Shown here piece after piece: positions 37,052-45,345 of a DNA stretch of 64,000 nt. The stretch comes from Ignavibacteria bacterium (GTDB lineage: Bacteria > Bacteroidota > Ignavibacteria > Tepidaquicellales > Tepidaquicellaceae): positions 186,001-250,000 of the forward strand of contig JADJWZ010000003.1 of the NCBI GenBank assembly GCA_016716125.1, given 5' to 3'. Below the pieces are notes generated by a model that ran no database searches, was not told the DNA's origin, and saw only the letters and a program-made list of their open reading frames with translations. Numbering within the stretch: position 1 is the stretch's first letter; every line of letters begins with the position of its first letter. The translations under genes and the position numbers were made by a program.

Positions 37052-38020
37052 TTGAATATTAAATTAATCTCCAGACCTGTCCGCGAAGAACTCGAAATAT
37101 TCGACAGGAAATTCTCTTCTTCACTGAAATCAAAAGTCGCTTTGATAGATCTTATTACAAAGTATATTTTAAAACAGAAGGGTAAAAAGATCAGACCCGT
37201 GTTAGTTCTGCTTTCTGCAAAACTTTGCGGAGAAATTAATGACCGGTCTTATATTGCGGCGAATCTTGTGGAGCTTCTGCATACGGCGACTCTGATTCAT
37301 GATGATGTAGTGGATGATGCGAAAATGAGGAGAGGCATTGCGTCGATAAATGCAAAATGGAAAAACAAGATCTCGGTACTTATCGGTGATTATCTTCTTT
37401 CGAAAGGATTACTGACCGCAATTGATAATAATGAATTTGAATTTCTTAAACTCACTTCCGAAGCTGTAAAGAGTATGAGTGAAGGCGAACTGCTTCAGAT
37501 CCAGAAAGCGAGAAACTTTGACGCAACCGAAGAAACATATTTCAGGATCATTTCAGATAAGACAGCATCATTGATGAAGACCTGCTGCAAACTTGGCGCT
37601 CTGAGCACTACAGACAATAAAGTGGACATCAAAAAACTCGGAACTTACGGTGAAAATATCGGAATTGCATTTCAGCTGACAGATGACATTTTAGATTATA
37701 CGGGAAGAAAAAAACTTCTCGGCAAATCCACAGGGAATGATCTCAAAGAAAAAAAATTCACTCTGCCGCTTATCATTTCACTTAAGAATGCTCCGTCCGG
37801 AAGATCAAATGAAATAATGAAACTGATCAAAAGCGAATCTGAAAATAAATTTGACAGGGTTTATGAATTTGTATTGGAGTACGGAGGCATAGATCACACA
37901 ATAGAAAAAGCAAAAGAATATTCACAGAAAGCCGTTGACTCATTGAATTCATTCAGAGAGAGTGAAGCAAGAAATTCACTGATTGAATTTGCAGGTATCA
38001 TAAGCGGCAGAAAATTCTAA
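37052..38020 (+). CDS. Polyprenyl diphosphate synthase (IspA/IspB family)
   Basis: 322 residues from a TTG start at 37052. Trans-prenyltransferase making an isoprenoid chain (undecaprenyl precursor or quinone tail). The first Asp-rich motif is in HDDVVDDAKMRRG, the second in QLTDDILDYTGRKKLLGKSTGNDLKEKKFTLPLI; GKKIRPVLVLLSAKL and the TASLMKTCCKLGAL helix are standard. Chain length cannot be read reliably, but the small residues before the first motif suggest a longer product (octaprenyl-like). Last gene of the run; convergent with the acyl-CoA synthetase gene. Confidence 0.9.
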   Translation: MNIKLISRPVREELEIFDRKFSSSLKSKVALIDLITKYILKQKGKKIRPVLVLLSAKLCGEINDRSYIAANLVELLHTATLIHDDVVDDAKMRRGIASINAKWKNKISVLIGDYLLSKGLLTAIDNNEFEFLKLTSEAVKSMSEGELLQIQKARNFDATEETYFRIISDKTASLMKTCCKLGALSTTDNKVDIKKLGTYGENIGIAFQLTDDILDYTGRKKLLGKSTGNDLKEKKFTLPLIISLKNAPSGRSNEIMKLIKSESENKFDRVYEFVLEYGGIDHTIEKAKEYSQKAVDSLNSFRESEARNSLIEFAGIISGRKF

Positions 38021-38030
38021 ATAGGATTTA

Positions 38031-39815
38031 TCAATCAGCATTAACATACATTTCATTAATTTCCTTTTCGTATAGTTTGCTTACGAAATTTCTTTTAACT
38101 TTCATGGTCGGTGTAAGCTCACCGCTTTCTATACTGAATGGTTTTTCAATAAATGTAAACTTTCTTATGCGTTCGTAATTTGAAAGTTCTTTCTGAACGG
38201 TATCAATTTCTTTCTGAATAAGTTTAATTAGTTTTTCATCTTTAAGTAATTCTGCATAAGAATTAAAAGTAACCCCTTTTTTTCCGGCAAATTCCGTGAG
38301 CTCGGTTTTTTCCGGCGAGATCAAAGCAGTGACATACATCCGTTCATTACCGATCACAACTAAATTTTCAATGAATGGAAGGTGAGATACAATTTCTTCT
38401 ATCTGTGTTGGTGAAATATATTTCCCTCCTGAAGATTTAAACAATGCTTTTTTTCTGTCAGTAATTTTCAGAAATCCTTCACTGTCTATCTCTCCGATAT
38501 CACCGGTAAAAAGCCATCCGTTCTGAATGACTTCGGATGTAGAAGATTCATCCTTATAATAACCTTCCATTACGAGATCTCCTTTAACGATAATTTCGTT
38601 TTCAGCAGTGAGACGAATCTGCACTCCATTTAAAGGTTTACCGACAGTGCCGTATTTATTGTGATCGGGATGATTGACAGAGATCACAGGAGATGTTTCG
38701 GTAAGTCCGTAACCTTCCAGTATCATAATTCCAACGTTGTCAAAAAACTCTCCTATGTTTTTGTTTAACGCTCCGCCTCCCGATGCAAAAAACCTGATAC
38801 AGTTTCCTGTCCTGTCCCTTATCTTTTTATAAACAAGTTTGTCGGCAATTTTCCATTTCAGGCTGCTTTTATTCGCATTTTTACTTTTTGCAGTTTCTAC
38901 AGCCCAGAGGAATATTTTTTTCTGCAGTGCGCTTTCCATTGATTCAGAACTTTTCATTAGCCGGTTGTAAATCTTATCGAGAAGTCTCGGTACCGTGATC
39001 ACAATTGTCGGTTTTACTTCTTTAAGCTGGACTGAGAGAGTATCAATACTCTGTGCATAATAAATTTCCGCGCCGGAAAAAAAAGCCAGATAATATCCCG
39101 CAACTCTTTCATAAGCATGTGAGTACGGCAGGTATGAAAGAAACCTGTCAGATTCATCTATTGTCAGCACTTCCCTGCATGACTGAATGTTGCTGCTCAG
39201 ATTTTTGTGAGACAGCATTACACCTTTAGGAATGCCGGTGGTTCCTGATGTATATATTATGGTAACAAGATCCCTGTTTTTTAAATGTAAAGATAATGAA
39301 GCTAAATACTCAATAATTTCTTTCTCTGAAGTATTTATGTTCGAATTAATTATATCCTGAAAATTTTTTACTTCTCCGGATTGAAATTTTTCTGTATCAA
39401 TTTCATTGAACACAACTATATCCTTTAAGTCCGGTAAGTTTACTTTCTGTGACAATAATTTTTCAAGCTGAAATGAATTTGATACAAAGCAGATCTTTGA
39501 AATGCTGTCTTTGAGAATGTATTCGGTCTGCGGACCGGAAAGTGAAGTATAAACAGGAACGGTAATTACATTCATGAATATGCAGGCGAAATCAACAGCA
39601 GCCCACTCAGTTCTGTTCTCGGATATAATAGAGATCCTGTCACCTTTATCAATTCCGGCTGATCTTAAAAAAATAATAACCTTATAAATGTCCTTTAAAA
39701 ATTCATTTAACTTATAAGGAATATATTCATCGTTAATCTTTGTATAAAAAATATTCTTATCGGAATTCATATACTTTATTCTTTCAAAAAACATATCCGG
39801 CAGTGTGTTAAGCAT
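38031..39815 (-). CDS. Long-chain acyl-CoA synthetase (AMP-forming)
   Basis: 594-residue ANL-superfamily ligase activating fatty acids with ATP and CoA. Adenylation motifs: P-loop TIIYTSGTTGIPKGVMLSHKN, FASGGGALN, GYGLTETSPVISVN, GWLFTGDIGEIDSEGFLKITDRKK and the C-terminal TPTMKVKRNFV with the catalytic Lys. The length and the LSYLPYSHAYERV segment match FadD15/long-chain FACL-like proteins of Bacteroidota. Long intergenic region upstream. Confidence 0.92.
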   Translation of the reverse strand: MLNTLPDMFFERIKYMNSDKNIFYTKINDEYIPYKLNEFLKDIYKVIIFLRSAGIDKGDRISIISENRTEWAAVDFACIFMNVITVPVYTSLSGPQTEYILKDSISKICFVSNSFQLEKLLSQKVNLPDLKDIVVFNEIDTEKFQSGEVKNFQDIINSNINTSEKEIIEYLASLSLHLKNRDLVTIIYTSGTTGIPKGVMLSHKNLSSNIQSCREVLTIDESDRFLSYLPYSHAYERVAGYYLAFFSGAEIYYAQSIDTLSVQLKEVKPTIVITVPRLLDKIYNRLMKSSESMESALQKKIFLWAVETAKSKNANKSSLKWKIADKLVYKKIRDRTGNCIRFFASGGGALNKNIGEFFDNVGIMILEGYGLTETSPVISVNHPDHNKYGTVGKPLNGVQIRLTAENEIIVKGDLVMEGYYKDESSTSEVIQNGWLFTGDIGEIDSEGFLKITDRKKALFKSSGGKYISPTQIEEIVSHLPFIENLVVIGNERMYVTALISPEKTELTEFAGKKGVTFNSYAELLKDEKLIKLIQKEIDTVQKELSNYERIRKFTFIEKPFSIESGELTPTMKVKRNFVSKLYEKEINEMYVNAD

Positions 39816-40005
39816 TTTAAAAAATAAATTAAAATTAATAAAATAAATTGATCTGAGTCCCCCAACTCTGAATTTTAGGAAATCATTTAAATATTTATCA
39901 AAAACAAGTAAAACGAGTCAATATATACTTGATTGTTTTAAATCAAAATACTAATTTGAATCTAAAATATTTTGAAATAAATTTTTTATTAAGAAAGGAA
40001 AATTA

Positions 40006-40788
40006 ATGAATAGAACTATACTTTATTTGCTGATCATAGCATCATTTTTTATGCTAAATGATCTTAGCGCTCAGACAGGCAGGACTACCACCACAGTAAG
40101 ATATACATACTCAAGACCTGCATGGGTAGTAGGTTTTGGACCTTCCTGGATCCTTGCAACAAATGATGCTTACGGAAGAGCCAACTACAGTGATAATTCT
40201 CTGGTTTTAAAAGACAATTTCGGAATGAGATGGGGTGTAGGCGGTTATTTGTATGGTAAATACTCTCCCGGAAAAACAAAAGTTGACAGAATTTTCCTTG
40301 GATTTAATTACAGTGGTATGTCAAATTCAGACATGGACTCAGAAGGAAATAAAACAAGTTATGATTTTGTTACTTTTGATGCCGGATATGAATATGTTTT
40401 TTACGGAACTTACGGATTTAGAAGTTATTACGGCGCCGGTCTTACCGGGAATCTAATATCAGGTAAATACATTCCTAAGAACATGTCTGCAGCTAATCCT
40501 GAGAAATCTTTTGAATCGACTTTCAGAGTCGGAATGGAAATTAAAGCAGGACTGGAATTTGTCTTAAAAAATTCTAAAAGAAATCTTGGAATTAATATAG
40601 GCGGCAGATATAATCTTACCAACCTGTTTAATGATGATAACGCATTGCCAAGCTTAGGTCAGAATGAAAACTTAAATCTTAATGACGGAAGCGGAGTCGG
40701 CGGTCCGGGATTTAAAAGATATATCGGTCTTTTCAGTCTTGATATCGGATTGAATATTTATCCGGACGTTAAAAAAACCAGAAGATAA
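40006..40788 (+). CDS. Outer-membrane beta-barrel protein, small
   Basis: 260 residues: signal peptide to about residue 23 (LSAQ), then a barrel of probably eight strands with aromatic-rich turns (SRPAWVVGFGPSWILATNDAYG, FLGFNYSGMSNSDM, FDAGYEYVFYGTYGF, NLGINIGGRYNLTN) and a terminal FSLDIGLNIYPDVK. The ATG at 40006 is preceded by AGAAAGGAAAA, an unusually strong purine-rich site for this genome, suggesting high translation. No specific family recognised beyond OmpA/Ail-like barrels. Confidence 0.72.
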   Translation: MNRTILYLLIIASFFMLNDLSAQTGRTTTTVRYTYSRPAWVVGFGPSWILATNDAYGRANYSDNSLVLKDNFGMRWGVGGYLYGKYSPGKTKVDRIFLGFNYSGMSNSDMDSEGNKTSYDFVTFDAGYEYVFYGTYGFRSYYGAGLTGNLISGKYIPKNMSAANPEKSFESTFRVGMEIKAGLEFVLKNSKRNLGINIGGRYNLTNLFNDDNALPSLGQNENLNLNDGSGVGGPGFKRYIGLFSLDIGLNIYPDVKKTRR

Positions 40789-40842
40789 AATATTAATTAA
40801 AAATCATATCTCAATAACATAAATAAACTCTACTCAATAGAT

Positions 40843-40862
40843 AACATCTGATATCAGACGTT
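40843..40862. promoter_or_regulatory. 20-bp near-perfect palindrome between barrel gene and lipoprotein
   Basis: AACATCTGAT/ATCAGACGTT is a 10-bp inverted repeat with one mismatch and no loop, typical of a dimeric regulator site rather than a hairpin. It sits 83 bp before the first in-frame codon of the Ig-like lipoprotein. No regulator can be named. Confidence 0.35.
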
Positions 40863-40925
40863 ATATGCTGATATTAAAGACGTGAAAGTTATCAAAAGTT
40901 TAAATTTAATTAAATTATAGTTATC

Positions 40926-41728
40926 ACGAAAAATAAATTTACATTCGCAGTAATATATATTTGTATTACTGCGATTTTTTTCTATTCCTGCGAAAAGAAA
41001 AATGAAGGAGTGATAGACCCGTCTATTTCCGCTCCGATTATTTCTAATTTGATTATCTCCTCAGATACTATTTTTACCAATTCCGCATTTCCGAATCTTA
41101 CTTTCTATACTTCTGTTAATGTGAATCTTAATGAAGGCGCTCCTCTGGATTATGTCAGGTGCAGCATAACAGATCCATCGGGAAATTCAATTGCTTCTGT
41201 GCAGCTTTTTGATAACGGTACATTTCCGGACACAACTTCGGCGACGGAAAATACAGCGCTATCGTAAGTCCGACTGTAAGCTGTTTACTGGTTGGTAACT
41301 ATACTCTTGAATATCTTGCGCTAAATACGTCAGGTCTTTTTAGTAATTTGATATTATCGGATATATTTGTTGTTAATTCCGCTAATCAGCCGCCGGTTAT
41401 TTCAGGAACAAATCTTCCCGATAGTGTCACAAGACCTTTTCCCGGAGATTCAACCCTGCTTACAATTTCCGTAAACGTAAATGATCCTGACGGTTTGTGC
41501 GACCTGAGAGAAGTTACTTTTGTTACTGTAAGACCCAACGGTGTTACACTTCCGCCAATTCCGATGTCTGACAATGGTAACGGTGAATTTGTGTTTTCAA
41601 ATTATGTTTCATTCAGCTCCGATCCGACTTCCTACGGATATTTTAAATACACTTTTACTGCAAGAGACAGATCCAATGTACTGAGCAATCCGGTAATTGA
41701 CAGCATTAAATTTGTACAGCCTCAATGA
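40926..41728 (+). pseudogene. Lipoprotein with Ig-like/cadherin-like domains, frame-disrupted, non-ATG start
   Basis: Predicted lipoprotein. Upstream of the first coding residues (KNKFTFAVIYICITAIFFYSCEKK, split here as a hydrophobic signal plus lipobox FYSC) there is no ATG, GTG or TTG after the last in-frame stop; ACG at 40926 is the nearest plausible start. The first frame ends at 41265. A one-base insertion near 41238-41241 (TCG|GGC) joins it to SGDGKYSAIVSPTVSC and onward to VNVNDPDGLCDLREVTFV and the end at 41728. Two beta-sandwich domains fit the two halves. It overlaps the next start by 4 bp, so it belonged to the T9SS-type operon. Confidence 0.72.
40946..40981 (+). terminator. Terminator-shaped hairpin inside the lipoprotein signal-peptide region
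   Basis: CGCAGTAATA (40946-40955) and TATTACTGCG (40964-40973) form a perfect 10-bp stem around an 8-nt loop, followed by A and a T7 tract. By shape it is an ideal intrinsic terminator. It may end transcripts from the barrel gene at 40788, or attenuate the downstream operon, because the same bases also encode the hydrophobic core of the lipoprotein signal. Confidence 0.6.
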
Positions 41729-43374
41729 AAAAAATTATTTTAAAGTATTTATTTGCATTCTTAACAATCATTTGCTTTTCTGTAAATATATCATATTCAC
41801 AAAATATATATAAGGCTGAGGATTATAATTTAAGAGATTTTGCTGAAAATTTTTCAGGACAGTTAAGAAACAGTCCGATTTTCTTTAATCAGATTGTGAC
41901 GCCGATAAAATCAAAAAACCCTATCAGTAATTTTATAACTGATATTTTACTAAACGGAGATACTGTCTGGTTTGGAACCGGCAGCGGCATTATGAGGACA
42001 ATCGATAATTTTAACAGCTTTGAATATTATTACGGACTTGCTCCATTCGGGACGGATGACATTGCAGGATTAAATTTAAACGGAAGAGTTATTGCAGCAT
42101 CCACCGCAGTCAGTGAAGAGATAAACGGCGAATCTGTTCCGACCGGAACGGGAATTAAAATTTCAACTGATTATGGAGTCAACTGGTCTGCATATCCGCA
42201 GCCGGTGGATTCGCAAAGTGATTCTACAATTATTTACGGCTCAAATACGATTTACGCGTTACCTGTCACTGTAAGACAGCAGAATCTTTCATATGATATT
42301 GCAGTTACAAAAACTCAAAATGATTCCTCTAATTATACGATCTGGATTTGTTCTTTTGCGGGAGGTCTCAGGAAAAGCACTGATTACGGGGCTTCATGGA
42401 TAAGAGTATTACTCCCGCCTGATAATCTCGACAGCATTAATATAAATACTTCCGGTTATACTTTTACACTTAATCCGAGAGATAATTTAAATCACCGTGC
42501 TTTTACAATCGCTGCAGTTAATGATTCTACAATTTATGTCGGCACTGCAAACGGAATTAACTATTCAGACAGCTGGGGTGTCAACTGGAGGAAATACAAT
42601 TTTCAAAACACTGACCCTAATGCAACCGGTAACGGAGTTTCAGGAAATTTTGTGGTAAGTCTCGATGTGCAAAAATTCGGTAATAATGAAATTCTCTGGG
42701 GAGCGACCCGGAGGGCTGAATCACCGAGTGAATTTGACGCGCTGAGTTTTACCAGCAACGGCGGAGCAAACTGGAAAAGCACTCTGCCAAATATTAAACC
42801 AAACGGAATGTCATTTTACGGTTCATTGGTTTATGGATTTACTGATGACGGATTATACAGAACCGAGTTTGGAAATTTCAACTGGGCAAAGGCAGGCGTG
42901 ATCTATGATGAAAGAACCAAAGACCAGCTGAGGACCACACAGTTTTATTCAGGGAATCATATAAGTGATACGCTTTATTTCGGAAGCGCTGACGGATTAT
43001 TAAGAACTACTGAACTCGGACAGCCATGGATAGGCAAGTGGACAATATACAGAGCCGTATCCGCGATCAATCTTTCTTCAGATCTCAAAACTTACGCAGC
43101 TCCAAATCCATTTTCACCTGATGATGAGATCACTAGAATATTCTATAAAAGCCCTTCGGCAAGTTCAAAGATTACAATTAAGATATTTGATTTCGGAATG
43201 AATCCCGTCAGAACGCTGATCCAGAATGCGACAAGAACTGGAACAGATGAGCTATATACTTCCTGGGACGGACGGAATGACAATGGTCAGAGAATTGCAA
43301 ATGGAGTTTATTTTTACAGAGTTGAGATAAATGAAGATGACCCTGTGTGGGGAAAAATAATTTTACTTGAATAA
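41725..43374 (+). CDS. Secreted propeller-like protein with FlgD-like C-terminal sorting domain
   Basis: 549 residues: signal peptide (to about 25, ISYSQ), then repeated WFGTGSGIMRT, GGLRKSTDYGASWIRV, VGTANGINYSDSWGVNWRK and SNGGANWKSTL motifs typical of BNR/sortilin-type or two-component-regulator-type propellers. The last ~85 residues form a FlgD Ig-like domain (AAPNPFSPDDEITRI ... SWDGRNDNGQRIANGVYFYRV), the kind that serves as a C-terminal sorting signal for type IX secretion in Ignavibacteria-like genomes. It overlaps the preceding gene by 4 bp and is followed by two PorV-like genes. Cargo function unknown. Confidence 0.82.
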   Translation: MKKIILKYLFAFLTIICFSVNISYSQNIYKAEDYNLRDFAENFSGQLRNSPIFFNQIVTPIKSKNPISNFITDILLNGDTVWFGTGSGIMRTIDNFNSFEYYYGLAPFGTDDIAGLNLNGRVIAASTAVSEEINGESVPTGTGIKISTDYGVNWSAYPQPVDSQSDSTIIYGSNTIYALPVTVRQQNLSYDIAVTKTQNDSSNYTIWICSFAGGLRKSTDYGASWIRVLLPPDNLDSININTSGYTFTLNPRDNLNHRAFTIAAVNDSTIYVGTANGINYSDSWGVNWRKYNFQNTDPNATGNGVSGNFVVSLDVQKFGNNEILWGATRRAESPSEFDALSFTSNGGANWKSTLPNIKPNGMSFYGSLVYGFTDDGLYRTEFGNFNWAKAGVIYDERTKDQLRTTQFYSGNHISDTLYFGSADGLLRTTELGQPWIGKWTIYRAVSAINLSSDLKTYAAPNPFSPDDEITRIFYKSPSASSKITIKIFDFGMNPVRTLIQNATRTGTDELYTSWDGRNDNGQRIANGVYFYRVEINEDDPVWGKIILLE

Positions 43375-43386
43375 GGAAAAGTTTAT

Positions 43387-44412
43387 TTGAAAAAATATAT
43401 TTTAATATTGATGCTAACCGCTGTAACTTTTCAAAATGCTGATGCGCAGCTGGGAAGTTATGCCGGAGCTTTTTCGAGACTGGGTTTCGGAGCAAGAGGC
43501 ATGTCAATGGGTAATTCCGTTTCTTCGGATATATTCGGAGATGTGAGCGGAATTTATAATCCGGCGCTTGCTACTTTTCAGGAGGACGGAAAACTGGATA
43601 TCGGATATACTTTCCTTAGTCTTGACAGAAAACTAAATTTCGTCGGATTCACTAAAAAATTTAAACTTCCGAATCAGGATGAAGGCGGTGCGGGAATTAC
43701 TTTGGCATGGATAAACGCCGGTGTAAGTGATATTGACGGCAGAGATAATGATACTAGACAGATAGGAGAGTTTTCAACTTTTGAAAATCAATTTTATCTC
43801 GGTACGTCTTTTATTCTTTCAGATCAGCTTTCGCTTGGAGTAGGATTTAAATTGTATTATGCCAAGCTGTTTGAAGAAATTACAACATCATCTTTTGCAA
43901 TAGATCTGGGCGGTATTTATAAAGCGAATAAAAATCTTGCAATCGGAATAACATTTAAAGATCTCGGCGCAAAATACAAATGGCAGACCACTTCTATTTA
44001 CGGGGCAAACGGAAATTCTACGGAAGATAAATTTCCTAAAATGTTAGAGATCAGCGGTACATATTTGCTGCCAAAGAATTACGGAATTGTCTCACTTGGT
44101 TTTGTTCAGTATTTTAATCCTGAAAATGAAATTTTTACTGCTACTGAAACTTCATCCGAAAGTTCAAATAATTCGGTGATCCGCTTCGGTATAGAATCAA
44201 ACATTATCAGTCAGGTCAGACTAAGAGCAGGACTTGACAGGATTGATTTCACAGCCGATGACTTTGCAGGAAATCTTAAACCTTCTCTCGGTTTCGGACT
44301 AGATAAAAGTTTTTCAAATAGTATAAATCTCGGTGTAGATTATTCGGTTCAGCTCGAGCCATTTTCTAATGACCTGATACAAAATATCGGTATAGTATTT
44401 AAATTTAAATAA
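43387..44412 (+). CDS. PorV/PorQ-family outer-membrane protein
   Basis: 341 residues, TTG start at 43387, signal peptide to about 20. The mature start SRLGFGARGMSMGNSVSSDI and DVSGIYNPALATFQEDG match the UPF0164/PorV-PorQ family of FadL-like barrels, which shuttle or hold T9SS cargo. Later strands (GLDRIDFTADDFAGNLKPSLGFGL, SINLGVDYSVQ) close a ~14-strand barrel. It lies directly behind a putative T9SS cargo gene and is followed 2 bp later by a paralogue. Confidence 0.85.
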   Translation: MKKYILILMLTAVTFQNADAQLGSYAGAFSRLGFGARGMSMGNSVSSDIFGDVSGIYNPALATFQEDGKLDIGYTFLSLDRKLNFVGFTKKFKLPNQDEGGAGITLAWINAGVSDIDGRDNDTRQIGEFSTFENQFYLGTSFILSDQLSLGVGFKLYYAKLFEEITTSSFAIDLGGIYKANKNLAIGITFKDLGAKYKWQTTSIYGANGNSTEDKFPKMLEISGTYLLPKNYGIVSLGFVQYFNPENEIFTATETSSESSNNSVIRFGIESNIISQVRLRAGLDRIDFTADDFAGNLKPSLGFGLDKSFSNSINLGVDYSVQLEPFSNDLIQNIGIVFKFK

Positions 44413-44414
44413 TC

Positions 44415-45326
44415 ATGAAATTTCTTAAATTAATAACAATAGTCTTTTTGTTTTCTCATTTGATTTCAAATGAGTCATATTCGCAAAACGACGGAGCAGG
44501 TAATACCGGACTGTCCTTTCTGAAAACCGGAGTCGGATCCAGATCACTTTCAATGGGTGAAGCATATTCTTCAGTTACAGAAGATGCCTCTGCATTTTTT
44601 TACAATCCGGCAAGATTAAAATTCGGCGCGAAAACAAATATTTTACTAATGCATAACGCCATGGCTCAGGACCTAACGACGGATTTTATAGCTGTAAAAT
44701 TTCCGCTCAGCGATAAAATTTTTATGGGATTCGGATTTTATACTACAAGCATCAGCGATATTGAAGTAAGAAATACTCCCGGCGCTGCTCTTGAAACATT
44801 TGACTCAAGAAATCTTTCTACCGGTTTATCTTTCAGCTATTCGGTGAATAATGAAATATCCATCGGTCTGACTACAAAACTTATTTATGAAAAGATCTAT
44901 GTGGATGAAGCCTCAGGTGTCGGATTTGATTTTGGCACAAACTATTCCAAAAATAATTTTAATCTAGCATTTGTACTTTCAAACATCGGATCTGTGAATG
45001 AACTAAAAAATCAAAGTACAAAACTGCCTTCCTCATTCCGGATGGGAGGAAGTTATAAGTTCAACAAAGATAATTTTGATTTTAATTTAGCATTGGAAGG
45101 ATTCAAAATACTTGACGGCGGACCTTTTCACATTCTTACAGGCGGAGAGGCAGGTTATAAGGATTTGTTTTTTGTAAGACTTGGTTATCAGAGTAATTAT
45201 GAAAATAAGGGAATTACTACCGGAATAGGATTTAAATATAAAGCTCTGAATGTTGATTATGCTTTTATTCCCTCGACCGAAAATTTCGGCTCCGGAAATT
45301 CTTTTTCACTGGGGATAAATTTCTGA
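44415..45326 (+). CDS. PorV/PorQ-family outer-membrane protein (second copy)
   Basis: 303 residues with a signal peptide. GLSFLKTGVGSRSLSMGEAYSSV and EDASAFFYNPARLKFG are the signature N-terminus of PorV-like proteins, closer to canonical PorV/PorQ than the preceding paralogue. Barrel strands follow to a terminal SFSLGINF, ending in Phe as outer-membrane barrels do. Tandem with the preceding gene; the pair may handle the cargo encoded at 41725. Confidence 0.87.
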   Translation: MKFLKLITIVFLFSHLISNESYSQNDGAGNTGLSFLKTGVGSRSLSMGEAYSSVTEDASAFFYNPARLKFGAKTNILLMHNAMAQDLTTDFIAVKFPLSDKIFMGFGFYTTSISDIEVRNTPGAALETFDSRNLSTGLSFSYSVNNEISIGLTTKLIYEKIYVDEASGVGFDFGTNYSKNNFNLAFVLSNIGSVNELKNQSTKLPSSFRMGGSYKFNKDNFDFNLALEGFKILDGGPFHILTGGEAGYKDLFFVRLGYQSNYENKGITTGIGFKYKALNVDYAFIPSTENFGSGNSFSLGINF

Positions 45327-45345
45327 TATTCTCTTATATGAAAAC

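Noticed and set aside
40956..40963. TATATTTG as a Bacteroidota -7 promoter box
   Set aside because: It lies in the loop of a perfect terminator-like hairpin and has no -33 TTTG partner at the right distance.
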